Assembly: GCA_963556495.2 (NCBI GenBank)
Contig: OY747707.1
Coordinates: 29,737,371-29,801,370, forward strand
Source: Valencia hispanica
Taxonomy: Eukaryota > Chordata > Actinopteri > Cyprinodontiformes > Valenciidae
Length of the DNA stretch: 64,000 nt
Reading direction: 5' to 3'
A program made the position numbers and the translations under genes. Positions 22,072 to 32,569 of this stretch are shown here, piece by piece; the stretch's first letter is position 1; each line of letters begins with the position of its first letter. Below the pieces are notes generated by a model, which saw nothing but the letters and a program-made list of their open reading frames with translations, was not told where the DNA came from and did no database searches.

Positions 22072-23056
22072 CAGTGTTGCCAACTTAGCAACTTTGTCGC
22101 CATTTCTAATGACTTTTCAGACCCCCTTAATGACTTTTTTTTCCAAAAAGTGCCTAGCGACAAATCTAGCGACATTTCTGACCACCCTTAGCTACTTTCT
22201 GTGAAACTTTGTTGCCTTTATTTCCTGCAGTTGAGAGACCAGCTTGCTCCTTCCCGACGCTCAGAAAGGGAATGATCTGCGCATGTGTATGCAGCATAAG
22301 ATTATGTCCACTGACCAATCAAACCTTTTCCGGTTCATTTCATCCACTCACAAACGAAGTTGTTTTGTACTTAATGTTAATTCAAAAGTAAAAAATAAAT
22401 CTGAATGTATATAAGACCGATCTTTCAACGGGAATTAAGGCAGAAGCTTGTCTGTACTACGCTGCATCGCACACCTGTGGTGCATTCAAAATGTATGGTG
22501 AGTTCAAAAACGTAGGACATTTAAAATGTATGACAAAGAAACCCACTGAAAATAATACCATAAGCAATAAACTTTTGATGCATGCTAAATATGCCCTACT
22601 TACTATTACAAAATACTAAAAAACAAACAACTATATTCTCTCTATTAATTTTGTCTTCTTGAGATATCTCAGCAAATGTATTTTTTTTTCTTCAGAACTT
22701 TACATTTTGTTAAAAGGTCTTTGATGTCCAGTTGTAATTTGATACCTTGTAAGTTTTGTACCAGTTTTCTCAACAATATACGTCAGGCAAAAAAATATAA
22801 CCTGTTCCACAGTCTCTTCTTAAAGACAAAAGTCATATTTCCCTGTAGCATGTTTCCCCTGTTTAAATAATGTATTGTTTAACCCTGTATGACAAACTCC
22901 TAATCTAAATATAATTATTTCCTCCTTTCTGTTTCCTTTGTCATCACGTGATGACATTGACATCATGCAAATTAGCGTATGATGTCATCTGGCGATATCT
23001 AGCGACTTTCTGGGGCAACTTCAGCTACTTTCTGTCTGAGACAGTTGGCAACACTC
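22072..23056. mobile_element. non-autonomous hAT MITE with perfect 8-bp duplication
   Basis: Left end CAGTGTTGCCAACT; the right end, reverse complemented, (G)AGTGTTGCCAACTG. The octamer CCTCCCTC lies on both sides (22064-22071 and 23057-23064). 985 bp with TAGCGACTTT-like subterminal motifs (GACATTTCTGACCACCC, CTAGCGACTTTC) and no transposase. It interrupts a hAT transposase coding region: removing it joins SGVRSTPPS to VSKLVAIALTVP. Confidence 0.9.
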
Positions 23057-23398
23057 CCTCCCTCAGTAAGCTGGTAGCCATTGCCCTCACAGTGCCAATC
23101 TCAAGTGTCAATTGTGAGAGAGATTTCTCCACCATGAACAGGGTAAGATATTTCAGCGTTATGTGAAATGAGAGATTGTTCAGCTATCAATATCTCTCTC
23201 ATCACTCGTTTTATTATTTTATAGGTTAAAATAGACTTAAGGAACAGGCTGCAGGGGGACATTCTAGCTGCATGTATGCTACTGAGCATCATTGGACCAC
23301 CTATTTCTGAATTCCCCTATACCCGAGCCTTGGAGTTATTTTTCCAAAAGCCCAGGAAAATTAAATGTGCACAGCAAGGCTGCCAACTTTGCCACTGA
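23057..23398 (+). pseudogene. hAT transposase C-terminal dimerisation exons
   Basis: Exon part 1 (to 23142) reads KLVAIALTVPISSVNCERDF then STMNR. A GT donor follows at 23143 (GTAAGA) and an AG acceptor ends at 23224. Exon part 2 reads VKIDLRNRLQGDILAACMLL then SIIGPPI and RALELFFQKPRK, stopping at 23396-23398. This is the hAT C-terminal dimerisation domain (P.SS..CER.FS...R signature). Intact splice sites and frame are notable in an otherwise decayed element. The DDE core upstream was not found. Confidence 0.8.
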
Positions 23399-23859
23399 GG
23401 CAAAGATGCTATTTGTTTCATTTCGTTCAATGCTTTTGGTTTTGGCTTCCCTATTAAGAATTTATGTTGTAGATTCTCCAGAAATACAGTTAAATCACAA
23501 CTGAAATATATCTCGTTGTGTGTGAATAGAGGTGAATAAATATAATTGTTTGTGTTGCAGCAAAGTGTCATTTCCGTTTCATACTAGGTGGGACGGGACC
23601 GGGCAGCGGTTGGGATGTTTCCGGGGGAGGCTTTCGGCAGGCCTGCCCCCACTGCTAAAGAACTCCTCACTAGAGGAAATCCTAGAGGAAACACTGTGGA
23701 AGGGTATAAGTTTAAAGGTGAGTAATTTTGAGTATGATGCTTTTATTAATTAATAAATACAGTACAGAATGGAGTCACATAACAGTACGTTTGCCTTAAT
23801 AGTTAACAGTTTGTCTTAACATCTCTCGAAGAATGGGGAGAATGACTTGAATGCAAGGC

Positions 23860-23930
23860 AAGACAGATTTATTTGTACAGCACACTTTCAGCAACAAGGC
23901 AATCCAAAGTGATATTCAAGGTGGTATTTT
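23860..23930. repeat. LINE 3'-tail fragment
   Basis: AGATTTATTTGTACAGCACA and AGGCAATCCAAAGTG form a minus-strand LINE/SINE 3'-end block. Confidence 0.5.
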
Positions 23931-23954
23931 GATGAATATTAAAAAGATAGCTCA

Positions 23955-24355
23955 CGTTTTTCCTGTTTCAGCTTCCCTTCATTGGCTCTCTGTTAAATCC
24001 AGATTATAATTTACGATCCTTCTTCTTACATATGAACCCCTAATGTTGAAGCTCCATCATACATCAGATTGTTCCTTATGTTCCTAACAGAGCACATTGC
24101 TCCACTTCCGTGTCCTGTTACCGACTTTTTGCTTTCTTTAACATAGAAAGTACTCTTACATCAGTTCTTTCTGTGTCTCTGCTCTGTATTCTTGAACTCC
24201 CAGTTTATCGTGGCAGATTGCCGCTCATACTAAGCCAGGTTCTGCTAGAGGTTTCTGCACCATATTTAGAGGAGTTTTTCCTCTCCACTGTCACTACATG
24301 CTTGCTCAGTATAAGGAGTTGCTGTGACGTCAACAACACAATGCAGGCGATAGTT
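23955..24355 (+). pseudogene. L2-type LINE C-terminus and 3' UTR fragment
   Basis: Begins with a degenerate form of the LHWLPVKSRIEFKILLLTYN block (CTTCCCTTCATTGGCTCTCTG...), then UTR sequence with GAGGAGTTTTTCCTCTCCAC and CTACATGCTTGCTCAGTATA. It corresponds to the minus-strand element at 10960-12000, here in the opposite orientation. No open frame remains. Confidence 0.7.
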
Positions 24356-24359
24356 AATA

Positions 24360-24960
24360 GTTTTTTAAATTGTACACTTTTTGCCTGCCTGCCTGCCTTT
24401 AGGGAAAAGGGATTTCCAAGAAAATGTTTATCACACCCTGACTGTGTTGCCACAGTTGTACTCTTGTTTCTGACTTTCTGCTTGTCTGCTTGATTTTTTT
24501 AATATACAGCAGTAATCAAACCAGAGGGTGATGAATTTTAGGAACAGATACATTGTATAGAAAGAATGTAAAACTACAACACTACTAACATGAACTGATT
24601 TGAATGACTGCCAATTTGAATTACTTTTATCCAAAGCATTTTAACACATGTAATGTTTGTAACTTATATAATTTGACTAAATGAAGAAGTAACCTAATCA
24701 AAACTGATCTCCCCAAGCAGTGCTGTTAATCCTTCAATAGCTAAAATGTTTTCTCTGATGGTCTGTAGTGGCAAAACTGGAGCAAGGATTTTCCTCCTCT
24801 GTGGGCTTTCCTTTATAAAGACTTCTATGTTAATAAGTCAATGAAAAATTACTCACTGATTGCAGATATAATTCAATTATGCTAAATATGTAACAATACT
24901 GTAAGAAAATCTGTCATAAACTGTAAAGGAGCCTAGACATACAACCAGAGCTTTAGTGAA
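24360..24960. other. unassigned AT-rich sequence
   Basis: No recognised gene or repeat. Confidence 0.3.
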
Positions 24961-24961
24961 A

Positions 24962-25335
24962 TGTTAGGCAAAGCAAGTTTATTTGTATAGCACATTTCAG
25001 CAATAAGACAATCCAAGTGCTTTGTATGATGAAAACATGGAACAAAGTAAAGGAAAGTAATGAAAAGTTGTAATGCAGGCTACAATAAATGATGTTCTAG
25101 TTGTTAATAATCAGAGGCAACTCTACACAAATGGGTTTTAGCCTTGATTTGATTCTTCAAACTAATCCTTTAGCATTTTTACAGTTTTCTGGAAGTTTAT
25201 TTTAGAGTAGAGGAGCATAAAAACTGAATGCTGCTTCTTCATGTCTGGGTATGATTCTTGGGCTGCAAAGTAGTCTTGAACCAGAATACTTGCATGGTCT
25301 GGAAGGTTAATACAATGACAAAAGATTCTTAATGT
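24962..25335 (-). repeat. LINE 3' fragment (Rex1/L2-like), minus strand
   Basis: Starts with AGTTTATTTGTATAGCACAT and continues through ACACAAATGGGTTTTAGCC, ACAGTTTTCTGGAAGTTTAT and GAATGCTGCTTCTTCATGT, a block widely repeated in fish genomes as a LINE C-terminus and 3' UTR. Coding content is degenerate. Confidence 0.55.
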
Positions 25336-25494
25336 AACTTAATGTGAAGTCGTTCAGTGACTAGTTTTAGATCAAAACACAATCATTAGTTCAAATAATC
25401 TAGTCAAAGTCAAAACTTAAAGCCAACTAAAATTTTGGAAAAAGAGCTGAAAATTGATATTCAGAGTTACTCTCTGTTTAATATATCACTGTAT

Positions 25495-25575
25495 AAGACA
25501 CTGGTTGAGCTATTTAGCAAAGATGAATTGGCAGGCATTTCAGTCTATAGATGTGCAAAGCTGGCAGCGACATAA
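25495..25575 (+). pseudogene. Tc1 transposase C-terminal snippet
   Basis: Encodes ELFSKDELAGISVYRCAKLA, matching ELFCKEEWARISVSRCAKLV near the end of the nearly intact Tc1 at 59083-60669. Only about 25 codons. Confidence 0.7.
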
Positions 25576-25922
25576 CAAAATGTTCTAAACCATACTTTCA
25601 TTCCACAATCCCCTGTTTTGACATATGAAGTAAAATCTCCATTGATCCATTGATGTTTGCTCTTGTAATGTTACAAAATGTGAAAAAAGTTTTTAAAATA
25701 CTGCTTTAACCGATCTTTGGAAGACATGGTACAACTGCAAACATGTAAACTGTCTCTAGTGCACACACTGTCTCCTAACAGGAAACCCAACAGAAGAGCC
25801 ACTTTTAAAATATTAAAAGAAACCAGTGCTGAAAAAAAAAAAACATCCGATAATGATCTGCGCTTGACTGGAAAAAAAGACACTGACAGTTAGACAGGAG
25901 TACAGCACAAAAGTAAATTATT

Positions 25923-26031
25923 TCACATGCCCTCAGGCATGTACATACTGTCTGTTTCGCAGATTTTCATTCGGTCCAGGCAGTCGCTGGTCTCTGTGTC
26001 CCCAAGGCACAGCTCCGCTATGCACAAATCA
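25923..26031 (-). CDS. candidate host terminal coding exon (3' end, 36 codons)
   Basis: On the minus strand a pyrimidine-rich tract (26060-26034) ends in an AG acceptor at 26032-26033. After one base, 36 open codons follow to TGA at 25923-25925. Residues include DLCIAELCLGDTETS, DCLDRMKICETD and a final SMYMPEGM: Cys-containing, acidic and not low complexity. The other two frames stop within the first five codons. GC and CpG content are higher than in the surrounding AT-rich DNA, as expected for conserved coding sequence. I do not recognise the protein. No matching upstream exon was identified in the window; it would lie at higher coordinates. It could still be a chance frame behind a chance acceptor. 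Confidence 0.4.
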
Positions 26032-26033
26032 CT

Positions 26034-26966
26034 ACACAAGAAAACAAAACAATAAAGTAACCAGGGCTTGATGCCAGCCACATGCTTCCAAGCATTTGGT
26101 ATGACTTAGCTAGTGACCTGCTCAGCTTTTTGTTACTGAATCGATTTTATTGCTTTAAGCCCTCACAGTCTCTAAAACTAATTGTTGTAACCAGCTCTGA
26201 GAAGACTGTAACAAGTTATCTCTATCTCTATTCTTTTGGCTGTACCGTCAGTATAGAGCGCTGTGTCAGACAAAAGCCTTCAACTAGAAACAAAAGTTTA
26301 AATTCAATATTCAGTCGTTGCTTTTAATAACTCTCTAAACTGATGCAAGGGTATTTTTTTCTCTTCATGTATTAAGTGTTCTACACTAACTGGTTGTATC
26401 TCAAAAATAAGGTCCTATACATCTCAACTTTTACATCTTGTACAACGGCTCCACTTGACCTTAGAGATCGAGAGGGCTGATCTTTGAAGAGGCTTGTCGA
26501 TTAGCCAGACACACTGGAAGCACTATAAATAATACTTATGTGCACTGTATTATTGTGAGGCACAAACTCTGACAAAACGGTGAGGCCAAACCTTTGAATT
26601 CATGATTATCAGTAATATTCAGGGTCCTGACCAGTGGTTGGAAAAAAATATAAATAACAAAAGGATTTATGTGAAATAAATGTCAGGCTTGCATTTTACT
26701 TCACAAGCAGGTTTATTTTTGGGAAAAAAAATCTTGACCATAATTGGATGTTCAATGAGGCCTAGTTCAGAAGCCACTGTCTGTCACCAGCCATATATGA
26801 CTCTATAGTTATACACTTTTTACACCCTGTGATTGAATGGTGACCTAATCAGGGTGTACGCTGTCTCCCCATGTAATCTAAAGAAAATTCAAGTCCATTC
26901 ACTAATTGACATTTTGGACAAACATAATCAGAGACCGGAAAAGACTGTGTTTATGTGGTTTCATGC
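26034..26966. other. unassigned sequence
   Basis: No recognised coding or repeat content. If the exon at 25923-26031 is real, this would be intron. Confidence 0.3.
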
Positions 26967-27290
26967 ACTGTAGTGCAGTTGGTACCACTGTTGCCTTGCA
27001 GCAAAAAGGTCTTGGGTTTGAATTCCAGCCTGAGGTCTTTCTGCATGGAGTTGCATGCTGACTCCATGCATGCATGGAATCTTTCTGGTACTACAACTTC
27101 CTCCCATAATCCAAAAATATGACTGTTACTCTAAATTGGCCGTAGGTATGACTGTGTGTGTGTATTAGGTTGTGTTGATCTGTGATGTAATAGTGACATG
27201 CCAATGATGTACTTGCCTCATGCCAAATGACTGCTGGAAATAGGCACCAGCCCTCGCGGCTCAGGGACAATAAGCAGCTATGGACAATGA
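26967..27290 (+). mobile_element. tRNA-derived SINE (family S1)
   Basis: Head has an A-box-like TAGTGCAGTTGG and a B-box-like GGTTTGAATTCC, the RNA polymerase III internal promoter. The body has TTTCTGCATGGAGTTGCATG, CTTCCTCCCATAATCC, TGACTGTTACTCTAAATTGG and AAATAGGCACCAGCC. The same body occurs at 38106-38248 and, inverted, at 60680-60955. Transposition depends on a LINE partner in trans. Confidence 0.75.
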
Positions 27291-27299
27291 ATCGATATC

Positions 27300-29170
27300 T
27301 TATTTTCTGCTTTTTTTTTTTCAAGTTACAGGTTAATGTTATGTATAACTTTAAAGTGAAAAACAGAGAGAAAGAGACATATTTAACTCGGTAAAAAAAA
27401 CATTGCTAATATATCTACTCAAATTTTTCTTTTATATTTTTCATGTTAATGATGTTGTGGAAAAGACAGTCCTGTGTAGCAAATCATTTCATATTAAATC
27501 ACTCAGCTTTAGGATAAGAAATTAAACTGTGACTGAAAACAGTAAATTCAGGTTAAATTAATGACAAAATAAAAGTCTGTGTCCTCTTTGAGATACCCAT
27601 CCATTGCTCTAACTGTTGATGATGAATTTGTGTGGTTTCTTTGTGCATGGAGAGACTTGCAGTCGCAAGAGATAACAGTCAAAAACAACAGGGAGAAAAA
27701 ACATGACATGTCAAAGCTTCATGTTTCTCTGTTATTAAACTAATATACTTTGCAGGGATGGCCTATGGATTGAAGTAGCCATTGCTTTTTTATGCAGATT
27801 GACAACATAAGCACATAGAGGTCATCAGTTTTAAAAGAACAGAGGGAAAAAAGTAACCTACTTAAACAGTTTTAACATTTTTGATTTTGCAAAAAGCACA
27901 TGTTCTCTAAGCAAGTGTCTCCACTATTGTGTCCTCCTACCTGTATTTTTTTGAGCGCTGTCACAGCCTGTTACCTCAAAATCAACCAGAGAAGTCTCTT
28001 GTCAGGCCTAATCTTTTTCTCTGATTCTTCCTCATGTTCACTGTCTTTCTCTCTTGGAAGCTTGTTTCCACACAAACTGCTGTGCGCAGCTAGATGCCAT
28101 GAAATCTCTGTAGTTTGTGTGGACATGCTGTCAGTAGTGATGTGCCGAATCAAACTGACAGCTCAGATGTGAGTTAAAAAAAAGAAGCCGTTAAAGATCA
28201 TGTGGATAAAGGGGCTGATCATCCCCTGGTTTTGCTGGTTTAAAATATCTAGAAAATGCTCAAATGGGATTGGACGAAAAGTTTGTGTGAACTCATATCT
28301 GTGTGCTCTCTGATCTGTTCGCTTGTAGCTTTTGAAGTGCATGCAAATCTTCCCAACACCACCAGACACTTCAAATAAATTCTTCATTGGCCTGTCAAAA
28401 TGCTTTTCCTCTCCCATCAACACCAGCAAGAGTCTATCGTGATCTTCTATGCAATGGCCTCATTGTGCAGGGCATCAAGGATTCTACGGCTCCATCTCTG
28501 GGTGTGCTGTGAACTGTGAATTTCAGATTCAGACAGCCCAGGGCCCAAGGCCATGAGCCGCCAGCTTTGCTGTAGTACTCTGTTGCTTCACACATTTGAA
28601 ATTGGCTGACATGTTTAAATTTGCCGTACCTTTGCTCAATCCTTGTGCAATTTCTACCACAGAAACCACGCAAAGCTGAGTGACTCAAGACCTACATGTG
28701 TCAGGGCAATAAAGCGCTCCCCTCTTATTTTAGTCCACATTTTCTGAACTGCTATACATGCACATTTTGATGAGATTTATAGTATACACACACGAGACTG
28801 TTAGACACATCAGCTTGTTACATGATAATCTCAGGAAGGATGCTTGACAGAGAGTTTCCCCTCATTCAGCCACTCGATCCCATGGTGCTGTAATCCCTTA
28901 ATATCTCACCAATAACTATTAAGGATTTAATGTCACTCTTGCTCTTCTAGGAGGGGGTTTACTTGATTCACTCCAGTTTTTTCTCAGCTCAGGACACGGT
29001 GGAGATTGACTGAGCCTATAAAATCTCAAAAGTCTTTTCTCACGGTTCACTGAATCAGCAGAGGCAGGATGTTCAGATCTTGTATAACAGAAAGTCAGGG
29101 TGACCATTTCCACCCAAGTTATAATATTAGTGTCGAGCCAACCTCCTTTGACTTGCTTGGGTGATATATA
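27300..29170. other. unassigned, possibly host intronic or intergenic sequence
   Basis: No transposon ends or known repeats recognised. Minus-strand frames at 28434-28688 and 28919-29194 are moderately long but show no domain, and I do not call them genes. Confidence 0.3.
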
Positions 29171-29289
29171 ACAATAATGTGCAAAAGAAGCCATACCCCT
29201 TTAACGATTTTACATTTGTCACTATAAAAACACATATCAAAATGCTTGATCAGGACACACACGCATGGCGAGGCATCTTTCCAGTTTTA

Positions 29290-29960
29290 TGGCCCTCACC
29301 TCTGGAACAGGCTGCCAGAGGACCTCAGGGCTGCAGAGAATATTCATGTTTTTAAGAGCAGGCTCAAGACTCACCTTTTTAGCCTAGCTTTTAACTGATT
29401 ATTATTTATTACTGTCTGTTTAATTGCTCTGCATGTTTTATATGATTATATTTTTATCAGTTTTACTATTTAATCTTAGCACATTAATTTACTGTTTATT
29501 TTTATACTTTAATTTATCTTAATCCCCGTTCCAGTGTTTCCCCTGTGGGAGCCCTCTGCCCCGGGAGCGGTGGTCGGCTGTGGCTCCCTGGGTGCTCTAC
29601 AGGTGGAGCTTGGGTGGAGGTGGGGGTCTTGGCCTTGCCTCCACTGGGTGCCCTGTGTCGGTGCCTCGGCTGCTGCTGTTAATGCTGCTGTTAAATTTAC
29701 CGCTGCCGGGGCAGATGGCTCCTCTGATGGCGTTTCCTTGCATGGTTCATCTACACTCGGCCCAATGTCCTTTTTTACTTTTTCTTTTAACTGTGTGTGT
29801 ATATGGGAGATGGGTTGGGGGGAGGGGGTTATAACTGTGACCATGCTTTTAAATCTGTGGGGGATGGAAGGGACAGTGGTTTTAATCTGTAAAGCACTTT
29901 GTGATGCAACTTCTTGTATGAAAAGCGTTTTATAAATAAAGTTTGATTTGATTTGGTTTG
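29290..29960 (+). pseudogene. LINE family B, C-terminus and 3' UTR
   Basis: Starts near LWNRLPEDLRAAENIHVF (nucleotides CTCTGGAACAGGCTGCCAGA) and FKSRLKTHLFSLAFN, stop at about 29395. The 3' UTR includes GGGAGCCCTCTGCCCCGGGA, TGGCTCCTCTGATGGCGTTT and CCCAATGTCC, and ends GCGTTTTATAAATAAAGTTT with a TTGATTTGATTTG tail. It is more complete at the 3' end than the other family B copies. No reverse-transcriptase motifs. Confidence 0.85.
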
Positions 29961-29965
29961 ATAAT

Positions 29966-30597
29966 TTTTTTTTGAAGAGTATAGTGTGTACATGTATTCA
30001 ACCCCTTCTGAAAGTCTTGAATAAAGCATAAATTACTGCGTTTAGGAGTTATCAAATGTATGTAGCCTGTATGTAATTTAATCTGAGGCCTTTACAGATG
30101 TTTTGTTATACATTTGTGGAGAAGTTTAAGGAAGAGTTGAGTTTTAAAATCTATCATATGAATAGGGAAGGACCATGGCACAACTCAAATTTAAAATGTT
30201 ATAAAATTAGACAGTCTGCTAAACAGGTAGGTGGGGCAAGGAGAACATTTATCTAAAAAAGCAGCAACAAGTCAAAAGAATGGGCAAACAGTTAGGTTTT
30301 CTAGATGTGCAAAGCTGATAGAGACATACACCAAGACTGGCAGCTGCTATTGGTGCAAATGTTGGCTCTATAATGTATTGATAGAGGGGGACTGAATACA
30401 AATATATGCAATGTTTTTTAAATAGTTGTTTGTTAAAAAAAATTAATCCATGTATCAATTTTCTCTTATTTAACTATTAGGTACTGTTTTGTCTTTTACA
30501 TAAAATATCATTAAAACACATTCAAGTATGTGGTTGTAATCTGTGAAAAAAGACTTCAAAGACTATACATACTTTTTTGAAGCACTGTTAAAATGTA
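29966..30597 (+). pseudogene. Tc1/mariner remnant with transposase C-terminus
   Basis: Around 30265-30420 the plus strand gives KNGQTVRFSRCAKLIETY, equivalent to the SVSRCAKLVETHPK end of Tc1 transposases, followed by a degenerate tail. The flank ends in CTTTTTTGAAGCACTGTTA, resembling a Tc1 end. No catalytic residues remain, and a matching left end is not clear. Confidence 0.6.
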
Positions 30598-30599
30598 AC

Positions 30600-32565
30600 C
30601 TTAATAATCTCATGTAAAATAAAGATTTTCTTTTACTACATTGCTTTATTGCTGCTGATACACTGAATAAAGCATTTGCAATGCAAAGTGGTAGTAATCC
30701 AGACTCAGACGAAAGCCAGTTATAGTGTGAAAAAAAATGTGGATCACACTAGGAGAGATGGATGAAAAAAAAAATCCTACGTTTTAAGGCCTCTCAAAAC
30801 TCCCCCGGTTAATTTTTCATGGCCGTACCTTTTAAGAGACACGTCAGTTTGATTTAACGTTCGGCTGACAGTTATTGGTTTTTGGTGTTTACCTCTTATC
30901 ACTTCAGCAAACTGGGGAGGCCAATTTATACTCTGGATGCACATGAAGCAGCATCAAAAATTAAGATCTTGACGCCCTGGAAACATTATAAAAGCTTTCT
31001 GTAATGCCACTCTGTGTGTAATTGGTGATTCCCTTTTTGCAAGTGTGTGTGTGAGGACGATAGCAGGCTTGTTAAAATTTATCAGCATTTTTTCTCTCTA
31101 TTCTCAGTTTAGAATGACAGACTGACACTCTTTTTTTCTTCCTACAGCCTCATCTACTCACTCAGTGGACCCTGGACAGTTTGCATCTGAATGATGAAAG
31201 TGCAGCATTTTCTATCTTTTTTCTTTCTCCATTACTGATGCCCTAGAGTTTGCCTCTGTCAAGTTGGAGTTTTCATGATAAACAACCAGGCAGCAATAAG
31301 TGTTCGCTGACACATATTCTGGCACGTTTGATAAAGAAAATCTTTAAAATTGGGCTTACAGTGGAGAAATTGTCTCAAATGGTTCAAAGGATTTGAAATG
31401 GAAGAAGAGAGGATTGATGTTTTTGCTGCAAACCCCTGAGTAGAACTGGCCCAGGGTCTAATCAGAGAGCAACAACGCACCCCCACTCCTTCCTCACAGC
31501 CACAGGATTTTCTCTCACTATTCAGGGGCTGATAGATGAGCCTCTCTTTGTATTTCAGCCATGCACTTTCTTAAATCTGAAAAGCCAATTCATCTTGGGC
31601 AAAAGCATAAGGAGGAGGGAGTGGGGGGGGAGCGGCACTTCAAAACTAATTTTTTTCGCTCCTTCCCAGTACTCAACTGTCATTCACAGCCTCCCTAAAC
31701 ACTTTGTCTCCCCTTCATTAATTGTCTCAGTGCCTCACACAAGTCACGTGCCTTGACTACAAGTGCAGGAGGCATAGAGATCTCGCCTCGGCCCTTCCCT
31801 CTAAGATAAATCAAAATGTGATAAAGACACACAGAATGTGAAAAATTCTTACGGAATTTAACAGCAAAAACAATAGTGCAACAAAATGTCAGAAACTTAT
31901 CTCATCTTAACAAGATTATACCAAACTCCCATTTTGTAAATATCCATTGCTGTTTTGCCACATCCTACTCATATTGTGTAACCATCAACAAATTATTTAT
32001 ACAATTGTATTAAACCATTAAGTATTAGTTTATTTTTCTTTGTGGTGAGCAATGGCCTTGTTAACTTTTCTGTTGACTAAATGTAGCGACTTCTTTCTAC
32101 ACCAAAAGCCACTGTGGGTGAGCGGCCTGTACTGTCTTCCAGTAAACCATTCTGATTTCCTCTTGTGTTTTGTAAACTGTATCAATACATTCTGGATTAA
32201 CAGGCTTTTGTTCGATAATTGATGGTTTCAAAAAAAGGACTACGGTTAACACAAAAGTTAACAAGGCAACTCCTCACCAATGCAGTTGGACATTCTAGGG
32301 ACAGATAAGTGATGAGCAACCACACCCCCCATGCAATCACCTGCAGTGTATGATGAAATTCAAAACACCTGCGCAACAATAACACATAAACAAAACATTT
32401 ACTTTGGCTCTTACAACATCTCATATATACAATACAAATAAGAAATAAATCTGGGTAAGCATAATGCTTAGTAAATGTGAACCAGGTTCAATAACTAGAC
32501 AGAAAAACTAAACAGCATATTGCATTTGTACCTCTTGTCTAGATATATGTTTTGGGGATAAATAC
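30600..32565. other. unassigned, possibly host non-coding sequence
   Basis: No known repeat recognised. A good splice-acceptor look-alike (pyrimidine tract then CAG) ends near 31147 on the plus strand and precedes about 34 open codons, but nothing recognisable is encoded. Confidence 0.3.
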
Positions 32566-32569
32566 TAAT

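Larger units (their letters stand above)
21133..23696 (+). mobile_element. decayed hAT transposon with transposase exons
   Basis: Left end CAGTGCTTCCTCTA and the right end, reverse complemented, CAGTGTTTCCTCTA are hAT-type inverted repeats. The heptamer GTGGAAG abuts both ends, consistent with a 7-of-8 target duplication. Inside are a first-exon-like frame at 21522, a LINE tail insertion (21624-21685), a nested hAT MITE (22072-23056) and C-terminal transposase exons (23057-23398). The central catalytic exons are not found. Confidence 0.75.

Noticed and set aside
28434..29194. Two minus-strand frames of 84 and 91 codons
   Set aside because: No domain, no clear splice sites, and length is compatible with chance.
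31140..31260. Possible plus-strand exon after a strong acceptor-like CTTCCTACAG
   Set aside because: Only about 34 open codons with no recognised protein and no matching donor; kept as unsupported.
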